The notes beneath the pieces were generated by a model. That model had not been told where the DNA came from and ran no database searches. It saw only the letters and a list, made by a program, of their open reading frames with translations. The position numbers were made by a program, and so were the translations under genes. DNA of 23,741 nucleotides from DATKYV01 sp035528275 (GTDB lineage: Bacteria; Acidobacteriota; Terriglobia; UBA7540): the NCBI GenBank assembly GCA_035528275.1, contig DATKYV010000139.1:1-23741 (forward strand), read 5' to 3'. Position 1 is the stretch's first letter. The number at the start of each line of letters is the position of its first letter. This document shows positions 15,037 to 22,960 of this stretch, one piece after another.

Positions 15037-16155
15037 ATGGCCATCTTCATTACGGGTTCGACAGGGTATCTCGGCGCGCACGTCGCGGCGAACCTGCTGA
15101 CGAGCCACGGTGATTCGCTAAACCTGCTGGTTCGTGGCAAGGACGCGCACGACGCGGAGGTACGCCTCTGGCATGCGCTGCAACTGCACATGGATTTTCC
15201 GCGCTTTTCCGAATTTCTGAAATCGCGCATTCACATTTTTCGAGGAGATCTGACCGAGTCGCACTTCGGCCTCTCGGACGGCGATTACCGGCGCCTGATA
15301 AAAACCACCGATTCCGTCATTCACTGCGCCGCCTCACTGAACCGCAAGTCCGAGAAAAGCTGCCTGAACGTGAACCTGCGGGGAACGCTGGAGGTCATCA
15401 ATTGCGCGGCGCGGGCCCGCGACGACCACGGCCTCCGACGCTTCAGCCACGTGAGCACCGTGGCCGTGGCGGGCCACCGCGCAAATGAAGTCGTCACCGA
15501 AGACGCGGCCATCGATTGGAACCGCTCCGACTACGATCCCTACGCGCGCACCAAGAAGTTTTCCGAGCACATGCTGCACGAGCTTCTGCCCGACGTCTCG
15601 CATACCATCTTCCGGCCCAGCATTATCCTGGGAGACAGCCGCTATGCCGAGACCACGCAGTTCGACATGGTGCGAGCGTTTGTCTTTCTGGCGGGCCTGC
15701 CCGTCCTTCCCTTCCGCCCTGACGACCGGCTCGACATCGTAAACGTTGATTTCGTCGCCGATTCGATTGCCACACTCCACCAGAAGGAAAAACCGAACCA
15801 TGGTATCTATCATCTGTCGTCGGGGACCGCTTCCCAGACCTATCGCCAACTCACCGGCGCGCTGTCCAGGGCCCGACGGAAGCTGCCACCCATCTTCGCA
15901 CCCGGACTGGAAGGCCCTTTCTCCTGGATGGTCGACCAGTTGGCCAGCCGGCGCGGTACGCCGATCGGATTCGGCGCATCGCTCCTCAAGGTTTTCCTGC
16001 CCTATCTGGTCTACAACACCGTCTTCGACAACTCGCGTGTCGTCAGCGAGACCGGCCGCGCGCCCGTCCCCTTTTCCGATTATTGCTACCCACTGCTGAA
16101 ATTCAGCAGAGAGGGCCGGTTTAAGTACCCCTACAAGGAATGGCCCAGCAAGTAG
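15037..16155 (+). CDS. Extended SDR / thioester-reductase-like oxidoreductase
   Basis: The 372-residue protein begins directly with a Rossmann strand and nucleotide loop, MAIFITGSTGYLGAHVAANL, with GxxGxxG at residues 7-13. The catalytic Tyr169-x-x-x-Lys173 lies in DPYARTKKFSE, and FRPSIILGD follows as in the NAD_binding_4 group that includes fatty acyl-CoA reductases and the terminal reductase domains of carboxylic acid reductases and nonribosomal peptide synthetases. VNVDFVADSI further fits an extended SDR. The likely reaction is NADPH-dependent reduction of an acyl thioester to aldehyde or alcohol; a keto-lipid or sugar dehydrogenase is the alternative. A dedicated carrier protein and two ligases lie on the same strand 1.8-7 kb downstream, which favours the thioester reading. 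The ribosome binding site before 15037 is weak. Confidence 0.8.
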   Translation: MAIFITGSTGYLGAHVAANLLTSHGDSLNLLVRGKDAHDAEVRLWHALQLHMDFPRFSEFLKSRIHIFRGDLTESHFGLSDGDYRRLIKTTDSVIHCAASLNRKSEKSCLNVNLRGTLEVINCAARARDDHGLRRFSHVSTVAVAGHRANEVVTEDAAIDWNRSDYDPYARTKKFSEHMLHELLPDVSHTIFRPSIILGDSRYAETTQFDMVRAFVFLAGLPVLPFRPDDRLDIVNVDFVADSIATLHQKEKPNHGIYHLSSGTASQTYRQLTGALSRARRKLPPIFAPGLEGPFSWMVDQLASRRGTPIGFGASLLKVFLPYLVYNTVFDNSRVVSETGRAPVPFSDYCYPLLKFSREGRFKYPYKEWPSK

Positions 16156-16343
16156 TGCCTGCGGGTTGCGTATCCCGGTCACAAGGGCAAACGCCCACCC
16201 CAAAGGTCGCTCGAACGTTAAGTCCAGAATGATGACAGTGCGAAGAGCATCCGAACATGATTCCCGGCCGTCGTACGCTTAAGCGTGCCTTGGCGCGTGG
16301 AAGATTGCCCGGCCTGCCCCGCGCTCCCGCAACTTCTTGTGAT

Positions 16344-16372
16344 TTGGCAAGGGGCGAAGCGGCTGGTATTCT
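16344..16372 (+). promoter_or_regulatory. Candidate sigma70-type promoter of the downstream operon
   Basis: TTGGCA (16344-16349), a 17-base spacer and TATTCT (16367-16372) would start transcription near 16379, about 78 bases before the pyruvyl transferase start. The rest of this 301-base gap shows no gene or strong hairpin. Confidence 0.5.
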
Positions 16373-16456
16373 AGTGGCCTTGAGGAGAGGACACATCCCT
16401 TCATCCGATCAAGGCAGCCACGGCAGAGATGCCGGAATTCGAGGAGGGTCCGTCCG

Positions 16457-17914
16457 ATGATGGACCTGGTTCTGGAATCCTGGGTCAGCGGTCTCATCGA
16501 GCTTTCCAAACTGAAATGGATGCTCGGCGCCGGCAAGCCCTGGCGACCGGGAGAGAAACTCAGGCTCCTCTTTGCCGGCTACAACGGCACGCGGAATACC
16601 GGCGCCGACGTCCGCGTCGAGGAGATGCTGCGCCAGATCCGCCACATCCTGGGAGCCGATAAAGCTGAATTCAGCGTCATGTCGCAGAACTTCGACCGCT
16701 CTCGGGGATACTTCCAGGGGAGCCGGCAGGTAAAGTTGCCCGACATCTTTCCACCCTTTCTCTACCGCGAAGTCCCCCGCCACGACGGCGTGGTGGCGTG
16801 CGAAGGCTCGATGTTCAAAAGCAAGTTCGCCAACGCCCTTACCACGATGATGATTGGTTCGCTCGGCATCGCGTCCGCCATGAACAAGCTCTCCGTGGGT
16901 TACGGCGCCGAGGCCGGAGCCATGGACCCCATGCTTGCCCGCATGGTGCGTCGGTACTGCGGGCAATCCCTCATCATCACCCGGAATGAAGAATCGACGG
17001 CGGTGCTCAGCAAACTCGGCGTTCCAACCGAGCTCGGGACGGACACGGGCTGGACGTTCGAGCCTCTCGGACCGGAATATGGGAATCAGGTCCTCCGCGA
17101 GGTAGGATGGGACGGAACCAAACCGGTTCTTGTGGTGTGCCCCATCAATCCCTTCTGGTGGCCGGTGCGGCCGTCATTGTTCAAGCTCACCGCCCGCACG
17201 CTGACCGGAGCTTATAAGGAGACCCAGTACCGCACGGTCTATTTTCATAATTGGGGACCCAAGGCGGTCGCCGCTTACGATCACTATCTGACCGCCCTCT
17301 CAAACGCCGTCGATGCGTTCCGGAAGAGGACCGGCGTCTTCGTCGTCCTCGCGGCCATGGAGCGTTTGGATGCGAAAGCGTGCCATCACATGACGGAGCG
17401 GTTGGATGGCGTTCCTGTCGTGACCTCGGATGATTACGACATGTATCAATTGGTGAGCATCCTGCGGGCCTGCCACATGATGGTCTCTTCGCGATATCAC
17501 GGTATTGTCACCTGCATGCCGGCGCTCGTTCCCTCGGCCGGTGTTACGATGGACGAGCGCATCCGCAACCTGATGCGCGAACGCGGTCACCAGCACCTGC
17601 TCATGAATGTCGACGACGCCGACCTGGAAGAGAAGCTGCTGGTGGCGATGGAAACCCTGCGCAAAAACGGCGAGACCATCCGCGATGGCATCGGGCGCAC
17701 CGTGGCGCGGAACCTCAAGTTGATGGCACGAATGGGAGTCTATTTCGAACAACACCTCCACCGCCGTTATCCGGATTTTCCCATTCGCACGGGAATCCAT
17801 TCGTGGGAGGACTACCTGCCTCCCCTCAGCCCCGTTTTGCGGAAGCTGGTGGAGACTTACGAAGCGGCCGCGGAGACGCCGAGGCAGAGCGGCGTCGTCT
17901 CAATGAGCCAGTGA
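16457..17914 (+). CDS. Polysaccharide pyruvyl transferase family protein
   Basis: A GAGGAGG at 16441-16447 supports the ATG at 16457 (485 residues; a second ATG follows at once). The family's opening motif is seen as LLFAGYNGTRNTGADVRVEE (residues 38-57), and the conserved SSRYHG at 344-349 marks the C-terminal nucleotide-binding half. Between them, RNEESTAVLSKLGVP is also typical. There is no signal peptide; the protein should be cytoplasmic or membrane-associated. Known members move a pyruvyl group from phosphoenolpyruvate to a sugar, forming a ketal on cell-wall or exopolysaccharide. No glycosyltransferase or polysaccharide export gene is nearby; its neighbours handle acyl chains, so a lipid-linked sugar acceptor, or a different transfer chemistry, should be considered. 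It is followed 58 bases later by the first acyl ligase. Confidence 0.83.
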   Translation: MMDLVLESWVSGLIELSKLKWMLGAGKPWRPGEKLRLLFAGYNGTRNTGADVRVEEMLRQIRHILGADKAEFSVMSQNFDRSRGYFQGSRQVKLPDIFPPFLYREVPRHDGVVACEGSMFKSKFANALTTMMIGSLGIASAMNKLSVGYGAEAGAMDPMLARMVRRYCGQSLIITRNEESTAVLSKLGVPTELGTDTGWTFEPLGPEYGNQVLREVGWDGTKPVLVVCPINPFWWPVRPSLFKLTARTLTGAYKETQYRTVYFHNWGPKAVAAYDHYLTALSNAVDAFRKRTGVFVVLAAMERLDAKACHHMTERLDGVPVVTSDDYDMYQLVSILRACHMMVSSRYHGIVTCMPALVPSAGVTMDERIRNLMRERGHQHLLMNVDDADLEEKLLVAMETLRKNGETIRDGIGRTVARNLKLMARMGVYFEQHLHRRYPDFPIRTGIHSWEDYLPPLSPVLRKLVETYEAAAETPRQSGVVSMSQ

Positions 17915-17972
17915 ATCGGCGCGCCATTGCCCAGATTTCCGATGCGACATTGGGCGTTGGCCTCCTTCCATC

Positions 17973-19664
17973 ATGAACTTTCTCGAAGATATCTTCCTTC
18001 GCCTCGAACAGGAGCCCGGCAGGCTGGTTCTCCAAGAGACCCGGGGCGGCCGCATTGTGCCTGCCACCTGTGAGGAGCTGTCCACCTCCGTCCGTGCCGC
18101 GCGCGCTTTTCTGAGCAGGGCGGGGCTCAAACCGGGTGACCGCTGCGCGCTGCTTGCTCCGAACAGCATCCGCTGGACCGCCATCGACTTGGCCATCATG
18201 GCGGAGGGAATCATCGTGGTGCCGCTCTACGCGCGCCAGGCACCGCACGAGTTGGTGAAGATGATGCAGGATTGCTCGCCTCGCATCATTCTCTGCGGTG
18301 ACGAATGTTTGGCGGACGGCATCAGAAAGAACTGGTCCCAGCCGCCCCCCATTCATCTTTTTGATGAAGTCCTGGCATACAATCCTGGAAAGGCTGCCGC
18401 CTGCGCAAGTCCCCAGGGCCCTGCCGACGACCATTCGCTGACCATAATTTACACATCCGGAACCTCCGGCGAGCCCAAGGGCGTGGTCCTCACCGTTGCC
18501 AACGTTACCTACATGGTCTCATGCACCAACGCGCGGCTGGATCAGCTGATGGCCCCGCGCGCGGTGCCCGACCAGGTGTTCCATTACCTTCCCACCTGCT
18601 TCGCCGGTTCGTGGATTCTGCTGCTCACCTGCCTGACTCGCAACAGCATCCTCACGCTTTCGACCGACCTCAGCAAACTCGCCGACGAGATGAAATTGGC
18701 CGCGCCCGACTACTTCCTTAACGTCCCTGCGCTGCTCGAGAGAGTCCGCACGGGAATTGAGGAGCAGATTGTGAAGAAAGGCGGCGTGGCCGAAGCGCTC
18801 TTCGGGTGTGGACAGAGTGCATGGCTCCGCCGCCACAGTGGTAATGCTCGCGCCCTCGACTCCCTCTGGTTAGCGATAGCACGCGCCGTGGTGTTTCGCG
18901 CCATTCGCAAGAGAATCGGTCCAAAACTTCGCGCCCTCATCTGCGGCTCCGCGCCCCTGGCCGTAGAAACGCAGATCTTCTTCATGATGCTGGGAATTCC
19001 CGTCTTGCAGGTCTATGGCTTGACGGAAACGACGGCCATCTGCACGATGGATGATCCTCACGATGTCGTCCCGGGGCGCGTGGGGCCGGCCATTCCGGGC
19101 ATCGAAATGAAACTCGGCGAGGGAAATGAAATCCTGGTGCGCGGGCCGAACATTTTTCCGGGCTATTGGAACCGGCCCGAGGAAACCGCACAAGCGCTTG
19201 TTGACGGCTGGTTCCACACCGGCGACCAGGGCGAGGTCGATGCGCGGGGGAAATGGAGCATCATTGGCCGCGTCAAGAATTTGATTATTCCCGCTTCCGG
19301 CCATAACATAGCCCCAGAGCCGATGGAAGAGAGTTTGCTCAGATTGCTTCCCGGAGCGCAGCAGGTTGTGCTGGTCGGGAACGGCAGGCCCTTTCTCGCC
19401 GCCATCATCACCGGAAGTGCCGGCCGGGAAAAGGTCGAGGAGGCGCTGGAATCGTTGAATGCTCAGTTGCCCCACTACAAGCGGGTACGGGCTTTTCACG
19501 TCCACGACGAACCATTCAGCATCGAGAACGGACTGCTCACGGCCAATGGAAAACTCAAACGCGAGCTGATCGCGGAGCGATTGCAGTCACGGATCGAAAG
19601 TATCTACCGCAACGCCTCTGCGGCGCAAAACGCTGAATCTACAGAAGCGAATAAGAAAGCATGA
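17973..19664 (+). CDS. AMP-forming acyl-CoA/acyl-ACP ligase (first of two)
   Basis: The 563-residue protein has the full adenylation signature: LTIIYTSGTSGEPKGVVLT (residues 157-174), QVYGLTETTAI in the core, GWFHTGDQGEVD before the hinge, and GRVKNLIIPASGHNIAPEPM ahead of the small C-terminal domain, with the catalytic Lys in LTANGKLKRE. The overall pattern is close to long-chain acyl-CoA synthetases of the FadD15 kind. Such enzymes activate a fatty acid as acyl-AMP and pass it to CoA or to a carrier protein. It overlaps the next gene by 4 bases (ATGA at 19661), so the two are translationally coupled, and an acyl carrier protein follows, which makes loading of that carrier a reasonable guess. 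No clear ribosome binding site precedes the ATG at 17973. Confidence 0.9.
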   Translation: MNFLEDIFLRLEQEPGRLVLQETRGGRIVPATCEELSTSVRAARAFLSRAGLKPGDRCALLAPNSIRWTAIDLAIMAEGIIVVPLYARQAPHELVKMMQDCSPRIILCGDECLADGIRKNWSQPPPIHLFDEVLAYNPGKAAACASPQGPADDHSLTIIYTSGTSGEPKGVVLTVANVTYMVSCTNARLDQLMAPRAVPDQVFHYLPTCFAGSWILLLTCLTRNSILTLSTDLSKLADEMKLAAPDYFLNVPALLERVRTGIEEQIVKKGGVAEALFGCGQSAWLRRHSGNARALDSLWLAIARAVVFRAIRKRIGPKLRALICGSAPLAVETQIFFMMLGIPVLQVYGLTETTAICTMDDPHDVVPGRVGPAIPGIEMKLGEGNEILVRGPNIFPGYWNRPEETAQALVDGWFHTGDQGEVDARGKWSIIGRVKNLIIPASGHNIAPEPMEESLLRLLPGAQQVVLVGNGRPFLAAIITGSAGREKVEEALESLNAQLPHYKRVRAFHVHDEPFSIENGLLTANGKLKRELIAERLQSRIESIYRNASAAQNAESTEANKKA

Positions 19665-20464
19665 AGGATTTTGCCGGCAAGACGCTCTCCTGGACGTTGG
19701 CGGACAGCGTCGTGGAATTGGCACTGCACCACGAGCCGTGCAACGAGATTGGGTCGTCCACGTTGCAGGAGTTCGAACGTTTCGTAGAAGCTCTCGACGC
19801 AGCTGGCGAGAAGGTCAGCGCGCTTATCATCTACAGCACGCTGAAATCCGGATTCAGTGCGGGCGCGGACCTGCGCGAACTGTATTCCCGCTCCCAACAA
19901 GTGACGGCTGAAGAGCGCGCGAAACACCTTCGAGACTTTCTGGAACGGATTCATCGTGTGCTCAATTCCATTGACGCCGCACCGCTCACAACCATCGCCG
20001 CGGTTCACGGCGTCACTTTCGGTGGCGGCTTCGAGCTGGCGTTGGCTTGCGACCTGATTGTCGCCGACAAGATGGCGCGCTTCTGTTTTCCCGAGCTGCG
20101 ATTGGGATTGATCCCCGGCTTCGGCGGCATCCCGCGTCTGAAGCGCGACCTCGGGAATGCCGTGGTTCGCGACCTGCTCCTGACCGGCCGCAGCATCAAT
20201 GCGGCGAGGGCGCATGCCGTCGGCCTGGTCGCTCAACTGGCCGCGGAAGGTGAAACCTTGCGTGCGGCGCGGTCCGCAGCGGCTCAACTCAAGAAGTTCG
20301 ACCGCAAGACCGCCGCCACCGCCAAGCAATTCATCAAGCCGGTTCCTTACGATGAACTACGACGGGAGATTGATCTCTTCTGCGAATTGTTCGAACGGCC
20401 GGCGGTCGCTGAAGGGTTGCGCAAGTTCGTGGAGAGCACTGACGTTCAGCCCTACTTGCCGTGA
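19661..20464 (+). CDS. Enoyl-CoA hydratase/isomerase (crotonase) family protein
   Basis: The 267-residue protein overlaps the upstream ligase by 4 bases. The crotonase fold is marked by the oxyanion-hole segment GFSAGADLREL (64-74) and by HGVTFGGGFELALACD (116-131), FCFPELRLGLIPGFGG (141-156) and the usual helical tail. Glu125 and Glu145 are 20 residues apart, as are the two catalytic Glu of rat mitochondrial crotonase, so hydration or dehydration of an enoyl thioester is plausible. Crotonases also act as isomerases or decarboxylases on carrier-bound chains. Location between a ligase and a carrier protein suggests that it modifies the chain while it is activated. Cytoplasmic; no targeting signal. 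Confidence 0.9.
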   Translation: MKDFAGKTLSWTLADSVVELALHHEPCNEIGSSTLQEFERFVEALDAAGEKVSALIIYSTLKSGFSAGADLRELYSRSQQVTAEERAKHLRDFLERIHRVLNSIDAAPLTTIAAVHGVTFGGGFELALACDLIVADKMARFCFPELRLGLIPGFGGIPRLKRDLGNAVVRDLLLTGRSINAARAHAVGLVAQLAAEGETLRAARSAAAQLKKFDRKTAATAKQFIKPVPYDELRREIDLFCELFERPAVAEGLRKFVESTDVQPYLP

Positions 20465-20553
20465 AGAGAAAGGCCTATTCCCGGGCGGGTGGCGGGTCTA
20501 ACCCGAAATGATTGGCTCTCTCGCATCTCCCGGCAGAGGCTTGGAGTAAACGA

Positions 20554-20796
20554 ATGCGAACCTCGGAACAAACACTCGATGAAATCCTCGATCTCGCAGC
20601 GAAGCACTTCAAGGTACCTCGGGAGCAACTTTCACCGGATGATGATTTCTTCAAGAAGCTCGGGATTGACAGCCTTCAGACCCTGGAGATCCTCACCCGC
20701 CTGGAGCATCACTTCGGCGTCGAGCTGCCCGACTACGAATTGCAGGGCGTCAGCGATTTCCGCACGCTGGCCGAGCGCATTCAAGCCCGACTGTAA
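20554..20796 (+). CDS. Acyl carrier protein
   Basis: An ATG at 20554 with GGAG at 20543 gives 80 residues, the usual carrier-protein size; an upstream start at 20512 would add a tail unlike the family. The phosphopantetheine site is Ser40 in FFKKLGIDSLQTLEILTRLE, preceded by an acidic helix (DEILDLAAKHF) and followed by GVELPDYELQGVSDFRTLAE. The LGIDSL motif and the pI-lowering composition fit a type II carrier dedicated to a side pathway, not the fatty-acid-synthase carrier, whose motif is usually GADSLD. It lies 90 bases after the crotonase gene on the same strand and ahead of a second ligase, so it is probably the thioester shuttle of this cluster. Confidence 0.92.
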   Translation: MRTSEQTLDEILDLAAKHFKVPREQLSPDDDFFKKLGIDSLQTLEILTRLEHHFGVELPDYELQGVSDFRTLAERIQARL

Positions 20797-20799
20797 GCG

Positions 20800-21240
20800 C
20801 CACGGACACGCAGAGACACGGAGAATGGAAGAGATTAACCAAGCCACCGAAAGGATCATTGGGTGCGCCATAGAAGTACACCGGGAATTGGGACCTGGGC
20901 TGCTGGAGGCGACCTATGAGTCTGCCCTCTGTATCGAATTCGAAGAGGCCGGCTTGAAATTCTAGCGCCAGCCTACATATCCGGTTGTCTACAAGGGCAG
21001 AACAATCGGAGAATATCGGCTCGACATACTCGTGGAGAATTCGGTCGTTATCGAGATAAAGAGCGTCGAGCGTTTCGATCCCGTATTCGAAGCGCAAGTC
21101 CTGACCTACCTGAGGATAACTGGCGCCAAGGTGGGATTGTTGATCAATTTCAATTCCCGCCTCTTGCGAGATGGCATCAAGAGATTCATCCTGTGAACGC
21201 CCTTTAATTCTCGCACCTCAGTGACTCCGTGCCTCCGTGG
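20800..21240. mobile_element. Small GxxExxY cassette bounded by inverted repeats
   Basis: The left end (20800-20823) reads CCACGGACACGCAGAGACACGGAG and the right end (21225-21240) CTCCGTGCCTCCGTGG; reverse-complemented, the right end is CCACGGAGGCACGGAG, the left end with a shorter middle (longer quotations avoided). The single gene between them is the GxxExxY pseudogene. I recall similar 'CCACGGAGACACGGAG' tracts beside GxxExxY genes in environmental genomes. It carries no transposase. It begins three bases after the carrier-protein stop and ends seven bases before the next gene's ATG, so it fills almost the whole gap. Confidence 0.55.
20825..21196 (+). pseudogene. GxxExxY protein (PD-(D/E)XK-like), interrupted by an in-frame TAG
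   Basis: The frame of 123 codons plus stop begins MEEINQATERIIGCAIEVHR and has the family-naming GPGLLEATYESAL segment. Codon 47 is TAG (20963-20965), after GLKF. Beyond it the same frame runs unbroken through RQPTYPVVYKG, the nuclease-like RLDILVENSVVIEIKSVERF and the tail LINFNSRLLRDGIKRFIL. Relatives usually have Glu at the stop position (GLKFERQ), so a single G-to-T change of GAG explains the break. With no other damage, the loss is recent, or the sequence has an error there, or the codon is read through. Function of the family is unknown; the core resembles PD-(D/E)XK nucleases. Confidence 0.75.
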
Positions 21241-21247
21241 CTAACGC

Positions 21248-22960
21248 ATGCTGGACCTTCGTCAATACTCTTCGCTAGGCGCCGCGCTGCGCGACGCGCT
21301 CGACCGCTGGCCGGACGAAGTCTGTCTGATCGAAGCGGACCGTGACCGTGAGAACTGCCGCCTGACCTACCGTCAATTCAAAGAGGCCGCGCTTCCTCTA
21401 GCGCGCGCGCTTCAGGATTTGGGATTTCCCGCCGGCGGCCGCGCCGCCATCATCATGACCAATCAGTCGAAGTGGCTCATCTCCGCCTACGCGGTGTTCT
21501 ACTGCGGGGGCGTGCTGGTGCCGCTCGACTACAAATTGAGCAGCCGCGAACACCTGCAGCTGCTTGCGCACTGCAAGGCCGATGTTCTCATCGTCGAAAA
21601 CCACCTCTGGCGCGCCATCACCCGCGACGAGGGCTTCAAGGATTTGAAGGTTGAAACGGTGCTCGTTACCGAGGCACCGGCAGACGCCGATCTCGCCGGG
21701 GCGCGGCGATGGGAGAAGACTCGCGCGGATGAGGAGCCAACCTTCGTCCCTCGTGAACGCAACGACCCGGCGTGCATCGTCTATTCTTCCGGCACGGGCG
21801 GAAGGCCCAAGGGCTGCGTCCTGACTCACGACAACTATCTCGAGCAATGCGTGGCGCTGACTTCGCTCTTCCCTTTCTGGCCGGGCGTGCGCTACCTGAG
21901 CGTCCTGCCCACCAATCACGCCATTGACTTCATGGTGGGCTTCATTGGCCCGTTCACTTGCGGGGCGACGGTGGTTCATCTGCGCACGCTGCGGCCCGAG
22001 TTCGTTCGCGACGCTTTCCCGCGTTTCAAGATCAACTACATGACACTGGTTCCCATGGTGCTGAAAAATCTGGAGGGTGGGCTCCGCGCCCGCTTTGCCG
22101 AACTGCCCCCGCACCGAAGATCCTTGCTCAACTCTTTGATTGGATTGAATCGCTTGCTGGCCGGCAACCGGTCGAATCTCACCTTGAGCCGCTTTCTCCT
22201 CCGGCAGGTTCATGCGGCATTCGGCGGCGAATTGCAGGCCCTGTTCGTGGGGGGAGCGTTTATCGATCCTGCCACATTACAGTTCTTTTTCGACCTCGGC
22301 ATTCCGGTCGCAAACGCCTATGGCCTCACCGAGGCAGGAACGGCTGTCACCGTGAACGACTTCAAACCCTTCCGTGCCGATACCGTGGGCAAGCCGCTTC
22401 CGGGGATGGAACTGAGAATACTGAATCCGGACGCGGAGGGAATCGGCGAAGTGCTCGTGCGCAGCAGGACGGTGATGTCCCACTATCTGGACGATCCGGA
22501 ATTGACGAGCGAAACCTTCGTTGACGGGTGGCTCAAGACCGGTGACCTCGGCCGCATCGATCCCACCGGGCACCTGCAGCTTTTCGGGCGCGTCAAGAAC
22601 ATGATTGTCACTGAGGGCGGAAAGAACATCTATCCCGAGGACATCGAGAATGCTTTCGAAGGTCTCGCTGTCAAGGAGTTGTGCGCCTTCGCTGCGAACT
22701 ACCTCTGGCCGGAACGCGGCCTGGGGCACGAAGAATTGGTCGTGGTCCTTCATCCGGAAACGGGGCAGGAGGTGACCGACACGCTGCGCGATGAGCTTAC
22801 CACCCGTAACCGCCGGCTGCCGGACTTCAAGCGAGTGAGCGGCTACGTTTTGTGGGAGGAGGATTTTCCCCGCACCGCGTCGATGAAGATCAAGCGGCAC
22901 ATCCTGGCGGAGCAGATCCGGAGGAAGCTGGATCGCAAATCAGCCGTGGTGAAGTTGTGA
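21248..22960 (+). CDS. AMP-forming acyl ligase (second of two)
   Basis: The 570-residue protein carries CIVYSSGTGGRPKGCVLTHD (176-195), NAYGLTEAGTAV, GWLKTGDLGRID and GRVKNMIVTEGGKNIYPEDI, with the catalytic Lys in TASMKIKRH near the C-terminus. The glycine-rich loop has GTGGRPKG where the first ligase has GTSGEPKG, and the two sequences differ widely, so they are not a recent duplication; they may activate different acids or pass them to different acceptors. There is no ribosome binding site before the ATG at 21248; the inverted repeat of the GxxExxY cassette ends seven bases upstream and probably replaced the native leader. The 3' end overlaps the lipid kinase start by 4 bases (GTGA at 22957), which implies coupled translation. 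Confidence 0.9.
   Translation: MLDLRQYSSLGAALRDALDRWPDEVCLIEADRDRENCRLTYRQFKEAALPLARALQDLGFPAGGRAAIIMTNQSKWLISAYAVFYCGGVLVPLDYKLSSREHLQLLAHCKADVLIVENHLWRAITRDEGFKDLKVETVLVTEAPADADLAGARRWEKTRADEEPTFVPRERNDPACIVYSSGTGGRPKGCVLTHDNYLEQCVALTSLFPFWPGVRYLSVLPTNHAIDFMVGFIGPFTCGATVVHLRTLRPEFVRDAFPRFKINYMTLVPMVLKNLEGGLRARFAELPPHRRSLLNSLIGLNRLLAGNRSNLTLSRFLLRQVHAAFGGELQALFVGGAFIDPATLQFFFDLGIPVANAYGLTEAGTAVTVNDFKPFRADTVGKPLPGMELRILNPDAEGIGEVLVRSRTVMSHYLDDPELTSETFVDGWLKTGDLGRIDPTGHLQLFGRVKNMIVTEGGKNIYPEDIENAFEGLAVKELCAFAANYLWPERGLGHEELVVVLHPETGQEVTDTLRDELTTRNRRLPDFKRVSGYVLWEEDFPRTASMKIKRHILAEQIRRKLDRKSAVVKL

Noticed and set aside
17973..22960. The two ligases as a tandem gene duplication
   Set aside because: Outside the shared adenylation motifs their sequences differ strongly, including in the glycine-rich loop, so a recent duplication is not supported.
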